56,534 bases of DNA from Gammaproteobacteria bacterium (GTDB taxonomy: Bacteria; Pseudomonadota; Gammaproteobacteria; Pseudomonadales; Pseudomonadaceae). Under the pieces are notes generated by a model that ran no database searches, was not told where the DNA came from, and saw only the letters and a list, made by a program, of their open reading frames with translations. The number at the start of each line of letters is the position of its first letter. The stretch's first letter is position 1. The position numbers and the translations under genes are program-made. The stretch covers positions 1 to 56,534 of the forward strand of contig CAJCIO010000136.1 in assembly GCA_903970465.1 (NCBI GenBank), in the 5' to 3' direction. Of this stretch, positions 34,634 through 43,152 are shown piece after piece.

Positions 34634-34683
34634 TCAGGCAGAACACACCACGCCCCTGACCGACCCTTGGGAGTTGATGATTG

Positions 34684-35139
34684 ATGGATATTCGTAAAGT
34701 CAAAAAATTGATCGAGCTGCTGGAAGAATCCGGCATCGACGAACTGGAAATCAAGGAAGGCGAAGAATCCGTACGGATCAGCCGCCACAGCAAGACCCCA
34801 GCCCAGCAGTACTACGCGCCAGCCCCGATGCCTGCGCCTGTCGCTGCTCCGGTTGCCGCTGCCGCACCGGTCGCCGCAGAAGCACCTGCCGCGCCCAAGC
34901 TGAACGGCACCGTCGCTCGCTCGCCAATGGTCGGTACCTTCTACCGCAAATCTTCGCCTGCCGCTCCAGCCTTCGCTGAAGTCGGCCAGACCGTGAAGAA
35001 AGGCGACACCCTGTGCATCGTCGAAGCGATGAAGATGATGAACCACATCGAAGCTGAAACCAGCGGTGTGATCGAATCGATCCTCGTGGAAGACGGCCAG
35101 CCGGTTGAATACGACCAGCCTCTCTTCACCATCGTTTGA
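34684..35139 (+). CDS. accB: Acetyl-CoA carboxylase biotin carboxyl carrier protein AccB
   Basis: A 151-residue protein that carries biotin for the first step of fatty acid synthesis. N-terminus MDIRKVKKLIELLEESGIDE is nearly that of E. coli BCCP, followed by an Ala/Pro linker (about residues 45-70) and the biotinyl domain with the target lysine in EAMKMM (Lys about 117). ATG 34684 with gggag 10 bp upstream. accC follows 49 bp later. The leader is unusually long; in E. coli AccB represses its own operon, and a structured leader would fit such control, but that is inference. Confidence 0.96.
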   Translation: MDIRKVKKLIELLEESGIDELEIKEGEESVRISRHSKTPAQQYYAPAPMPAPVAAPVAAAAPVAAEAPAAPKLNGTVARSPMVGTFYRKSSPAAPAFAEVGQTVKKGDTLCIVEAMKMMNHIEAETSGVIESILVEDGQPVEYDQPLFTIV

Positions 35140-35188
35140 CCCATGCGGCTGCGGCTCAACGGCGCAGCTCCATAAGGAGAAGGCAGCA

Positions 35189-36535
35189 ATGCTGGAAAAA
35201 GTACTGATCGCCAACCGCGGTGAGATCGCTCTGCGAATCCTGCGTGCGTGCAAAGAGCTGGGCATCAAGACCGTCGCCGTCTACTCCAAGGCCGACAAGG
35301 AACTGATGCACCTGGGCCTGGCCGACGAGTCCGTGTGCATCGGCCCGGCGCCTGCCAATCTGTCGTACCTGCACATCCCGGCCATCATCGCAGCCGCCGA
35401 AGTGACAGGCGCTACGGCGATCCACCCAGGCTACGGTTTCCTCGCGGAAAACGCCGATTTTGCCGAACAGGTGGAAAACTCCGGCTTCGCGTTCATCGGC
35501 CCTAAAGCCGACACCATTCGCCTGATGGGCGACAAGGTATCGGCCAAGCACGCCATGATCGCTGCCGGTGTGCCAACCGTTCCAGGTTCCGACGGCCCAC
35601 TGCCTGAAGACGAAGAAACCGCCCTGCGCATCGGTCGTGAAGTCGGCTACCCCGTAATCATCAAGGCCGCCGGCGGCGGTGGTGGTCGTGGTATGCGCGT
35701 GGTGCACAAGGAAGAAGACCTGATCGCCTCGGCCATCCTGACCCGCACCGAAGCCGGTGCCGCGTTCGGCAACCCGATGGTCTATCTGGAAAAGTTCCTG
35801 ACCAACCCGCGCCACGTCGAAGTGCAAGTGCTGTCCGACGGCCAAGGTCAGGCGATCCACCTGGGTGACCGCGACTGCTCGCTGCAGCGCCGCCACCAGA
35901 AGGTCCTGGAAGAAGCGCCGGCACCGGGTATCGACGAAACCGCACGTCAGGAAGTCTTCGCCCGCTGCGTCAAGGCGTGCATCGACATCGGCTACCGCGG
36001 CGCCGGTACCTTCGAGTTCCTGTACGAAGACGGTCGGTTCTATTTCATCGAAATGAACACCCGCGTCCAGGTCGAGCACCCGGTTTCGGAAATGGTCACC
36101 GGTATCGACATCGTCAAGGAGATGCTCAGCATCGCCGCTGGCAACAAGCTGTCGTACACCCAGGACGACGTTGTCATCCGCGGCCACTCGCTGGAGTGCC
36201 GGATCAACGCTGAAGACCCGCGTACCTTTATCCCGAGCCCAGGCACGGTCAAGCATTTCCATGCCCCAGGCGGCAACGGCGTACGCGTCGACTCGCACCT
36301 GTACAGTGGCTATGCGGTCCCGCCGAACTACGACTCGTTGATCGGCAAGCTGATCACCTACGGCAAAGACCGTGACGAAGCCATGGCGCGTATGCGCAAT
36401 GCGCTGGACGAGATCGTGGTCGACGGCATCAAGACCAACATCCCGCTGCACCGGGATCTGGTTCGCGACAAAGGCTTCTGCGAGGGTGGTGTGAATATTC
36501 ACTACCTGGAGCACAAGCTGGCTAGCGAGAAGTGA
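35189..36535 (+). CDS. accC: Acetyl-CoA carboxylase biotin carboxylase AccC
   Basis: A 448-residue ATP-grasp enzyme that carboxylates the biotin on AccB. Start MLEKVLIANRGEIALRILRA is standard, with RBS aaggaga. ATP-grasp motifs: the glycine-rich GGGGGRGMR (about residues 162-170), MNTRVQVEHPV (about 289-299) and the bicarbonate-binding Arg nearby. Full length. Operon with accB; a rho-independent terminator follows. Confidence 0.97.
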   Translation: MLEKVLIANRGEIALRILRACKELGIKTVAVYSKADKELMHLGLADESVCIGPAPANLSYLHIPAIIAAAEVTGATAIHPGYGFLAENADFAEQVENSGFAFIGPKADTIRLMGDKVSAKHAMIAAGVPTVPGSDGPLPEDEETALRIGREVGYPVIIKAAGGGGGRGMRVVHKEEDLIASAILTRTEAGAAFGNPMVYLEKFLTNPRHVEVQVLSDGQGQAIHLGDRDCSLQRRHQKVLEEAPAPGIDETARQEVFARCVKACIDIGYRGAGTFEFLYEDGRFYFIEMNTRVQVEHPVSEMVTGIDIVKEMLSIAAGNKLSYTQDDVVIRGHSLECRINAEDPRTFIPSPGTVKHFHAPGGNGVRVDSHLYSGYAVPPNYDSLIGKLITYGKDRDEAMARMRNALDEIVVDGIKTNIPLHRDLVRDKGFCEGGVNIHYLEHKLASEK

Positions 36536-36538
36536 TTC

Positions 36539-36568
36539 TGTAGCGGAGGCGGCTTGCCCCCGATAGCT
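36539..36568. repeat. REP half element, left of the RHS gene
   Basis: TGTAGCGGAGGCGGCTTGCC and following bases, second REP subtype. Its inverted counterpart lies at 37561-37576, on the other side of the RHS gene, over 990 bp away. Confidence 0.65.
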
Positions 36569-36583
36569 GCAACGCAGGACAAG

Positions 36584-36610
36584 AACCGGCCAGAGATGGC
36601 CGGTTTTTTA
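36584..36610. terminator. Bidirectional rho-independent terminator of accBC
   Basis: Stem AACCGGCCA (36584-36592), loop GAGA, TGGCCGGTT (36597-36605) followed by a T run. The TAA stop of the RHS gene on the minus strand lies inside its T tract, so it also caps that gene. Confidence 0.85.
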
Positions 36611-37459
36611 TAGGTACTCAGCGCGAATGTTCCGCATATTTGTTGGCAAGGTGCCCATGCTACGAAGCTCCTCTAACAATATACGGCGAGAAAAACGGGT
36701 ATCGCTCACGAACATCCTTTTTTGCTCCGTCGCACTCTGCAGCGCAAGCCCGCTTCTGTAGTCATAACCAGGGAACATACCTGCCAAGCTAGTCTCGACC
36801 TGCGCTTGCCTAGCCAGCAACTCCTTCTTATCCAACGGCTTCAATTTTGGGACATTCAAATCAAAATCTATTGCTAATAGCTCTGCGCGCCTAGGCATCC
36901 ACCCCTCAGTACTGTTCAAAGCTCTCATCACGTTACCGCTGCGATACGGCATCTCAGGCTTTGCTGCTCCTCCCACGAAAGCAAATCCCTCGCCTGCAAA
37001 CGATGAGACTTTTTTGAGGCCACTTGCGCTGGACCTGCGACCTCGAATCAGGGCGCTTGAAAAATCAGGCAGGCCGCCCCAAAAACGCCTGAGAAAGTTA
37101 CCCGCACCATCGAATGAGCTCAGCAACTGCGCAACCGGAATATGGCCGGTAGGGTCAATAGCATTCAAGGGATCACTATCGCAGTACACATAAGCATTCA
37201 TCCCTCCTTGATCGAATGGGCTCAATGAGTCTGGGCTCACAAACCGACCCAGAACCGACGAATACAGCCGATATCCATTTCCTAGCAAATACCCGCCGTG
37301 CAACTCCTTGAATGTCCCGTTGAACGCTATTCGACTGCCGTTATCATGCGCGCACCAACCAAAACAGCTATAAGCAAGCGACAGTCCAGCACTATTGGAT
37401 AGCACCGACTGCCGACTATCACACTGCAACAAATACCGCCGACCAATCCTGGGTTTCAT
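36608..37459 (-). CDS. Orphan RHS repeat-associated core-domain protein
   Basis: A 283-residue protein. The RHS-core signature is present: GNGYRLYSSVLGRFVSPDSL, DQGGMNAYVYCDSDPLNAID and ending in DPTGH (about residue 104). A truncated YD-repeat region lies before it and about 175 residues of unknown sequence after it. That arrangement is that of polymorphic toxins, in which the part after the core is the variable effector, but no toxin motif is recognised and no immunity gene is adjacent. Codon use is more AT-rich than the neighbours, a sign of transfer. Start ATG 37459 is uncertain (weak RBS); an earlier start at 37579 is possible but would be Cys-rich and unlike the family. Confidence 0.7.
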   Translation of the reverse strand: MKPRIGRRYLLQCDSRQSVLSNSAGLSLAYSCFGWCAHDNGSRIAFNGTFKELHGGYLLGNGYRLYSSVLGRFVSPDSLSPFDQGGMNAYVYCDSDPLNAIDPTGHIPVAQLLSSFDGAGNFLRRFWGGLPDFSSALIRGRRSSASGLKKVSSFAGEGFAFVGGAAKPEMPYRSGNVMRALNSTEGWMPRRAELLAIDFDLNVPKLKPLDKKELLARQAQVETSLAGMFPGYDYRSGLALQSATEQKRMFVSDTRFSRRILLEELRSMGTLPTNMRNIRAEYL

Positions 37460-37560
37460 GTCCGTGACGCTCTGGCATATAGGGATAAACCATCCTGCAC
37501 ATATGCCCCCTCGTGGGGTACTCACAAATCTGACAGCTTGACAATGACCCTGCCAACAAC

Positions 37561-37576
37561 AAGCCCCCTCGCTACA
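37561..37576. repeat. REP half element, right of the RHS gene
   Basis: AAGCCCCCTCGCTACA; its complement TGTAGCGAGGGGGCTT matches the element at 36539 in opposite orientation. It lies 54 bp before prmA. Confidence 0.65.
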
Positions 37577-37629
37577 CACTCCGCGCTCGCGTAAACTCCG
37601 CGCTTTGCTCTTAGATCAAAGGTACCGCC

Positions 37630-38508
37630 ATGCCCTGGCTGCAAGTCCGTCTGGCCATCAGCCCAGCACAAGCCGAAACCTATGAAGATGCCCTGCTGGA
37701 AGTCGGCGCGGTGTCGGTCACCTTCATGGACGCCGAGGACCAGCCGATCTTCGAGCCAGAGCTCAATACCACGCCGCTGTGGACCCACACTCATCTGCTC
37801 GCGCTGTTCGAGGCCGATACGGATGCGCAGGCCGTGTTCGCCCACCTGCAACTGCTGACCGACGCCGAACTGCCCGAGCATCACGCCGAGGTGATCGAGG
37901 ATCAGGACTGGGAACGCAGCTGGATGGACAACTTCCACCCGATACGTTTCGGCCAGCGCCTTTGGATCGTCCCGAGCTGGCTCGACGCCCCCGAGCCTGA
38001 CGCAGTGAACCTGCTGCTCGACCCAGGTCTGGCGTTCGGCACCGGCACCCATCCGACCACGGCACTGTGCCTGGAATGGCTCGACGGCCAGCCGCTGGAG
38101 GATTGCGAAGTGCTGGACTTCGGTTGCGGCTCGGGCATTCTGGCCATCGCCGCGCTGTTGCTGGGCGCCAAGCATGCGGTTGGCACCGACATCGACGTGC
38201 AGGCACTGGAAGCCTCCCGCGACAACGCCGGGCGCAACGGCATTGCCGAAGCTTCGTTCCCGCTGTACCTGCCTGAAGACCTGCCGACCCAGCAAGCCGA
38301 TGTGCTGGTCGCCAACATCCTTGCGGGACCGTTGGTCAGCCTCGCACCGCAGCTGTCGACCCTGGTCAAATCGGGTGGCCGCCTCGCACTGTCGGGTATC
38401 CTGGCCGAGCAGGGCGAAGAAGTCGCCGCCGCCTATGCTGCGGATTTCGACCTTGACCCGATTGCCAACCGCGATGGCTGGGTACGCATCAGTGGTCGAC
38501 GTCGCTGA
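37630..38508 (+). CDS. prmA: Ribosomal protein L11 methyltransferase PrmA
   Basis: A 292-residue SAM-dependent enzyme that trimethylates ribosomal protein L11. Start MPWLQVRLAISPAQAE is standard; ALFGAGT-type features appear as DPGLAFGTGTHPTT (about residues 133-146), motif I VLDFGCGSGILAIAA (about 164-178) and NPPF-type motif VANILAGPL (about 230-238). Normal length. In this lineage it would directly follow accC if the RHS gene were absent. Confidence 0.96.
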   Translation: MPWLQVRLAISPAQAETYEDALLEVGAVSVTFMDAEDQPIFEPELNTTPLWTHTHLLALFEADTDAQAVFAHLQLLTDAELPEHHAEVIEDQDWERSWMDNFHPIRFGQRLWIVPSWLDAPEPDAVNLLLDPGLAFGTGTHPTTALCLEWLDGQPLEDCEVLDFGCGSGILAIAALLLGAKHAVGTDIDVQALEASRDNAGRNGIAEASFPLYLPEDLPTQQADVLVANILAGPLVSLAPQLSTLVKSGGRLALSGILAEQGEEVAAAYAADFDLDPIANRDGWVRISGRRR

Positions 38509-38566
38509 GACCTCTTAAGATATTGCTCGCAACCGCCTGAGCACCGCCCACCGCCCGGACCCGCGC

Positions 38567-39988
38567 ATGACCGAGAGTTTCGTCACCCAGTGCCCACATT
38601 GCCAGACCAGCTTTCGCGTCAGCTATCACCAGTTGAGCGCGGCGCGCGGTGCGGTGCGCTGCGGTTCATGCCTGCAAGTGTTTAACGCGGCGCGCCAGTT
38701 GCTGGAGAAGAGCACCGGCCAATCAGCGGCGGCGTTGTTCGGCGAGGTGCCAGCGACCTCATCGTTGCCGACGCTCGGCGATGTGCCTGCACCTGAAACC
38801 ACCACGCAGCCGCCGCTACTGCCCCAAACACCTGAGTCCCCTGCCTATCGCCGTGTCGAACCCATCAGCCAGCGCCGTTGGGCCGCCGCTGCGGAAATCG
38901 ACCTGGAACACCTCGACCTCGACGACGAGCTGGCGCGACTGGAGCACCGCTTCACACCCGGCAACGGCACTCCTGAGCATCCGGCGCGCGAAGACCAGCT
39001 CAGCGCTCGCCGGGATGAGCCCGAGGCTGCCGACGATGACTTCGATGATGATGACCATTCGCTGAACGAGCCGCCGCGTGGCGAGCATCAGGACAGCGCG
39101 CGGGAGCAGCAAGAGCTTCACGGGCAGAGCTTGCTCCCACAGGAGCGGCTGCGCGCCGAGCGGGATCCGGCACCGGCTGCCTACCAATACGTGTCCGGCG
39201 ACGGACATATTCCAGCGCCATTGATCCACGAGCAGATAGAGCACGGCGACATCGATGCCCGCGCCGAGCCCTCCCTGACCCGCCTGGAAGACGAATTCGA
39301 CGACCTCGACCGCCGCACGCCCCTGCAGGACAGACGCCAGCGCCGCTCAGCCATCGAAGCTGCCGACGAAAGCCTGCGCCGGATCGATGCCGCCCCGCTC
39401 AAACCGGCCGCCAAGGCCCGCCGCGCCGAACCACGGATGCGCGATGCCGACCTGCCCGACTTGACCGAAGACCCCCTCGAATTGCAGTGGCAGAAACCCC
39501 AGAGCTCATGGGGCAAACGCCTGTTCTGGAGTTTATTGGCACTGGTCGCAGCCCTGACACTGGCCGGCCAGTACGTGGCCTACCACTTTGACGAACTGGC
39601 CCGCCAGGACGCCTATCGCCCCTGGTTTCAGGAGTTCTGCCCGGTCGTGGGCTGCGAGGTGCCATCCAAGGTCGATATTGCCCTGATCAAGAGCAGCAAC
39701 CTGGTGGTGCGCAGCCATCCGCAGTTCAGCGGCGCGTTGATCGTCGACGCGATAATCTATAACCGTGCGCCCTTCTCCCAGCCCTTTCCGCTGCTGGAAC
39801 TGCGTTTTGCCGACCTCGACGGCAAGCTGATCGCCAGCCGTCGCTTCAAGCCCAGCGAATACCTCAGCGGCGACCTGGCGGGCCAAACCGACATGCCGCC
39901 ACAGACACCGATTCACATCGCCCTCGACATTCTCGATCCGGGCAGCAAGGCGGTGAACTACAGCTTGAGCTTCCAGTCGCCGGAATAG
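38567..39988 (+). CDS. Zinc-ribbon / DUF3426 membrane protein
   Basis: A 473-residue protein. N-terminal MJ0042-type zinc ribbon (CPHCQTSF..VRCGSC, Cys at about 8, 11, 30 and 33), a long acidic, low-complexity cytoplasmic linker, one TM helix (LFWSLLALVAALTLAGQYVA, about residues 322-341) and the periplasmic DUF3426 domain. Function unknown; conserved next to prmA and dusB-fis. A REP sequence is embedded in the linker coding region (39116-39142). The linker length is therefore likely variable between strains. Confidence 0.85.
   Translation: MTESFVTQCPHCQTSFRVSYHQLSAARGAVRCGSCLQVFNAARQLLEKSTGQSAAALFGEVPATSSLPTLGDVPAPETTTQPPLLPQTPESPAYRRVEPISQRRWAAAAEIDLEHLDLDDELARLEHRFTPGNGTPEHPAREDQLSARRDEPEAADDDFDDDDHSLNEPPRGEHQDSAREQQELHGQSLLPQERLRAERDPAPAAYQYVSGDGHIPAPLIHEQIEHGDIDARAEPSLTRLEDEFDDLDRRTPLQDRRQRRSAIEAADESLRRIDAAPLKPAAKARRAEPRMRDADLPDLTEDPLELQWQKPQSSWGKRLFWSLLALVAALTLAGQYVAYHFDELARQDAYRPWFQEFCPVVGCEVPSKVDIALIKSSNLVVRSHPQFSGALIVDAIIYNRAPFSQPFPLLELRFADLDGKLIASRRFKPSEYLSGDLAGQTDMPPQTPIHIALDILDPGSKAVNYSLSFQSPE
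39116..39142. repeat. REP element inside the DUF3426 coding sequence
   Basis: The 27 bases starting CTTCACGGGCAGAGCTTG agree with the REP at 3731-3757 at 23 of 27 positions by eye. It is translated in frame within the disordered linker (giving LHGQSLLPQ). Confidence 0.75.
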
Positions 39989-40052
39989 CCCGCACATCCT
40001 CAAACGGCTCGGCATTCGCGAACAACTGTTCAGATTTTATCCAAATCGATCT

Positions 40053-40080
40053 TTATCCAGTCATCGAGAGCGGGTATTAT
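40053..40080 (+). promoter_or_regulatory. Candidate promoter of dusB-fis
   Basis: -35 TTATCC (40053-40058), 16-bp spacer, -10 TATTAT (40075-40080), 52 bp before the dusB start codon. Confidence 0.45.
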
Positions 40081-40131
40081 GCCAACCCTTTTTCGAACTC
40101 TCTGATCCTGCCCCACAATAGGGAAGACCCA

Positions 40132-41145
40132 ATGTCGGCGGTACGCATCGGTCCATACACAGTCAGCAATGGTTTGATCCTGGCCCCCATGGCCGGGGTC
40201 ACGGACCAGCCCTTTCGTCAGCTTTGCCGACGACTGGGTGCGGGCCTGGTGGTTTCGGAAATGGTCAGCAGTGACATGAGCCTGTGGAACACCCGCAAGT
40301 CGCGTTTGCGCATGATTCACGATGGCGATCCCGAGCCCCGCTCGGTGCAGATCGCCGGTGGCGACGCGCAGATGCTGGCGGCGGCGGCCCGGGCCAACGT
40401 CGAGCTGGGTGCGCAGATCATCGATATCAACATGGGTTGTCCGGCCAAGAAGGTGTGCAACAAGGCGGCGGGTTCTGCGCTGCTCAAGGACGAAGCCCTG
40501 GTGGAAGAGATTCTCCAGGCCGTGGTCGCCGCTGTGGATGTACCGGTGACCTTGAAGATTCGCACAGGCTGGGACCGGGACAACAAGAACGGCCTTACCG
40601 TGGCAAGAATCGCCGAGCAGGCGGGTATCACTGCGCTGGCCGTGCATGGCCGCACTCGCGCCGACCTGTACACCGGGGAAGCAGAGTACGACACCATCGC
40701 GGCGATCAAGCAGGCCGTGTCGATCCCGGTATTCGCCAATGGCGATATCGATTCACCGGAAAAAGCCCGTCACGTGCTGCACGCAACCGGTGCCGACGGT
40801 GTATTGATCGGCCGGGCAGCCCAGGGGCGGCCATGGATTTTTCGAGAAATAGAGCATTACCTGCGTACGGGTGAAAAACTGCCGGCGCCGCAACTGAGTG
40901 AAGTGGAATGCATCCTGCTAGAGCACCTGGCCGCGCTGCATGAGTTTTACGGCGACGTGATGGGCGTGCGTATTGCCCGCAAGCATGTTGGCTGGTACCT
41001 GGCTACCCTGCCAGGCGCCCGCGAGTTCCGTAGCCGCTTCAACACGTTGGACGATACGGCGGCACAAAGGGCCAATGTTCGCGCGTTCTTCAGCGAACAT
41101 CACGAGAGCCTGGCAACAAAGGACGGGAATGGGGTGGCCGCATGA
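40132..41145 (+). CDS. dusB: tRNA-dihydrouridine synthase B
   Basis: A 337-residue FMN enzyme that reduces uridines in the tRNA D-loop. Blocks: APMAGVTDQPFRQLCR (about residues 19-34), the catalytic Cys region NMGCPAKKVCNKAAGS (about 101-116), AVHGRTRADLYTG (about 168-180) and NGDIDSPEKA. Full length. First gene of an operon with fis; the stop overlaps the fis start (ATGA). Confidence 0.95.
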   Translation: MSAVRIGPYTVSNGLILAPMAGVTDQPFRQLCRRLGAGLVVSEMVSSDMSLWNTRKSRLRMIHDGDPEPRSVQIAGGDAQMLAAAARANVELGAQIIDINMGCPAKKVCNKAAGSALLKDEALVEEILQAVVAAVDVPVTLKIRTGWDRDNKNGLTVARIAEQAGITALAVHGRTRADLYTGEAEYDTIAAIKQAVSIPVFANGDIDSPEKARHVLHATGADGVLIGRAAQGRPWIFREIEHYLRTGEKLPAPQLSEVECILLEHLAALHEFYGDVMGVRIARKHVGWYLATLPGAREFRSRFNTLDDTAAQRANVRAFFSEHHESLATKDGNGVAA

Positions 41146-41462
41146 CCATGATGACCGAGACATTAGTGAGTGGAACAACACCCGTGAGCGACAACGTCAA
41201 TTTGAAACAGCACCTCAACACGCCTAGCGAAGAGGGTCAGACCCTTCGCGGCAGTGTCGAGAAGGCGCTGCACAATTATTTCGCGCACCTAGAAGGCGCA
41301 GCCGTCACGGATGTGTACAACCTCGTGCTCTCCGAAGTCGAAGCCCCGTTGCTCGAAAGCGTGATGAACTACGTCAAGGGCAACCAGACCAAAGCCAGCG
41401 AAATGCTCGGCCTCAATCGTGGCACCCTGCGCAAGAAGCTCAAACAGTACGATCTGCTTTAA
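41142..41462 (+). CDS. fis: Nucleoid-associated DNA-binding protein Fis
   Basis: A 106-residue homodimeric DNA-bending protein that controls rRNA transcription, recombination and replication. C-terminal HTH (KGNQTKASEMLGLNRGTLRKKLKQYDLL, described; about residues 79-106) is almost identical to enteric Fis. It starts at the ATGA overlap with dusB, as in other gammaproteobacteria; the alternative inner ATG at 41148 or 41151 gives nearly the same protein. Followed by a clear terminator. Confidence 0.95.
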   Translation: MTMMTETLVSGTTPVSDNVNLKQHLNTPSEEGQTLRGSVEKALHNYFAHLEGAAVTDVYNLVLSEVEAPLLESVMNYVKGNQTKASEMLGLNRGTLRKKLKQYDLL

Positions 41463-41479
41463 GCATGCATTCAAACCAG

Positions 41480-41513
41480 AAAAGGCGACTCGTGATGAGC
41501 TCGCCTTTTTTGC
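41480..41513 (+). terminator. Rho-independent terminator after fis
   Basis: Stem AAAAGGCGA..TCGCCTTTTT around a 12-nt loop, followed by a T run, between fis and purH. Confidence 0.85.
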
Positions 41514-41543
41514 TGACTTTCCCTGCTTTAAATGGAAACTGAA

Positions 41544-43151
41544 ATGACCGACCAGACCACCCGCCTGCCGATCCGCCGCGCCTTGATCAGCGTTTCCGAC
41601 AAGACCGGGATACTCGAATTCGCCCGCGAACTCGAAAGCCTCGGCGTCGAGATCCTCTCGACCGGCGGCACCTTCAAACTGCTGCGCGACAACGGCGTCG
41701 CCGCAGTGGAAGTGGCGGACTACACCGGCTTCGCGGAAATGATGGACGGCCGGGTGAAGACCCTGCACCCGAAAATCCACGGTGGCATCCTTGGCCGTCG
41801 CGGCATCGACGATGCCATCATGAGCGAGCACGGCATCAAGCCGATCGATCTGGTCGCAGTCAACCTGTACCCCTTCGAAGCAACCATCTCCAAGCCAGGC
41901 TGCGATCTGCCGACCGCCATCGAGAACATCGACATCGGTGGCCCGACCATGGTCCGCTCGGCCGCCAAGAACCACAAAGACGTGGCTATCGTTGTCAATG
42001 CCAGCGACTACGCCAACGTCCTGACCAGCCTCAAGGCCGGCGGCCTGACCTACGCGCAGCGCTTCGACCTGATGCTCAAGGCCTTCGAGCATACGGCCGC
42101 CTATGACGGCATGATCGCCAACTACATGGGCAGCGTGAACCAGTCTGCCGAGACCCTGAGCACCGAAGGCCGCAGCGAATTCCCACGCACCTTCAACAGC
42201 CAGTTCGTCAAGGCCCAGGAAATGCGCTACGGCGAGAACCCGCACCAGAGCGCGGCGTTCTACGTTGAAGCCAAGCCGGCCGAAGTCGGCATCGCCACCG
42301 CTACCCAGTTGCAGGGCAAGGAACTGTCCTACAACAACGTCGCCGATACCGACGCTGCACTGGAGTGCGTGAAGAGCTTCGTCAAACCGGCCTGCGTCAT
42401 CGTCAAGCATGCCAACCCGTGCGGCGTGGCAGTCTGCCCGGATGCCGAAGGCGGTATCCGCCAGGCCTACGAGCTGGCGTACGCCACTGACACCGAATCG
42501 GCATTCGGCGGCATCATCGCCTTCAACCGCGAACTGGACGCCGAGACCGCCAAGGCCATCGTCGAGCGCCAGTTCGTCGAAGTGATCATCGCCCCGAGCG
42601 TCAGCCAAGCGGCCCGTGCCGTTATTGCCGCCAAAGCCAACGTGCGCCTGCTGGTGTGCGGTGAGTGGGCACAGGATCGCGCCGCTGCCTGGGACTACAA
42701 ACGTGTCAACGGCGGCCTGCTGGTGCAGAGCCGGGATATCGGCATGATCAGCGCCGACGACCTGAAGATCGTCACCCAGCGTGCACCGTCCGAGAAAGAA
42801 ATCCACGACCTGATCTTCGCCTGGAAAGTCGCCAAGTACGTCAAGTCCAACGCCATCGTCTACGCCAAGAACCGCCAGACCATCGGTGTCGGCGCCGGCC
42901 AGATGAGCCGCGTCAATTCTGCGCGCATCGCCGCCATCAAGGCCGAGCACGCAGGCCTGCAGGTACAGGGTGCGGTCATGGCCTCGGACGCATTCTTCCC
43001 GTTCCGCGACGGTATCGATAATGCGGCTAAAGTGGGTATCACTGCGGTGATCCAGCCGGGTGGCTCGATGCGCGATGCCGAAGTCATTGCAGCGGCCGAT
43101 GAAGCAGGCATCGCGATGGTGTTCACCGGTATGCGCCACTTCCGCCATTAA
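41544..43151 (+). CDS. purH: Bifunctional AICAR transformylase / IMP cyclohydrolase PurH
   Basis: A 535-residue enzyme for the last two steps of IMP synthesis. The N-terminal cyclohydrolase domain carries ALISVSDKTGI and STGGTFKLLRD (MGS-like, about residues 11-48); the transformylase has RYGENPHQSAA (about 230) and VKHANPCGVA (about 288; catalytic Lys-His). I chose ATG 41544 (MTDQTTRLPIRRALISV), which gives the usual length, over 41532. Confidence 0.96.
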   Translation: MTDQTTRLPIRRALISVSDKTGILEFARELESLGVEILSTGGTFKLLRDNGVAAVEVADYTGFAEMMDGRVKTLHPKIHGGILGRRGIDDAIMSEHGIKPIDLVAVNLYPFEATISKPGCDLPTAIENIDIGGPTMVRSAAKNHKDVAIVVNASDYANVLTSLKAGGLTYAQRFDLMLKAFEHTAAYDGMIANYMGSVNQSAETLSTEGRSEFPRTFNSQFVKAQEMRYGENPHQSAAFYVEAKPAEVGIATATQLQGKELSYNNVADTDAALECVKSFVKPACVIVKHANPCGVAVCPDAEGGIRQAYELAYATDTESAFGGIIAFNRELDAETAKAIVERQFVEVIIAPSVSQAARAVIAAKANVRLLVCGEWAQDRAAAWDYKRVNGGLLVQSRDIGMISADDLKIVTQRAPSEKEIHDLIFAWKVAKYVKSNAIVYAKNRQTIGVGAGQMSRVNSARIAAIKAEHAGLQVQGAVMASDAFFPFRDGIDNAAKVGITAVIQPGGSMRDAEVIAAADEAGIAMVFTGMRHFRH

Positions 43152-43152
43152 A

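Larger units (their letters stand above)
34234..34683 (+). promoter_or_regulatory. Long non-coding leader region upstream of accB
   Basis: The gap between dsbD and accB is 484 bp and has no supported gene. It contains a promoter-like pair, a short reading frame and a long hairpin, listed separately. In P. aeruginosa the gene aroQ (type II dehydroquinase) occupies this position; no aroQ motif is seen here in any frame. Confidence 0.6.

Noticed and set aside
35156..36514. 452-codon open frame antisense to accC
   Set aside because: Same reason: accC is unmistakable and the antisense frame shows no protein features.
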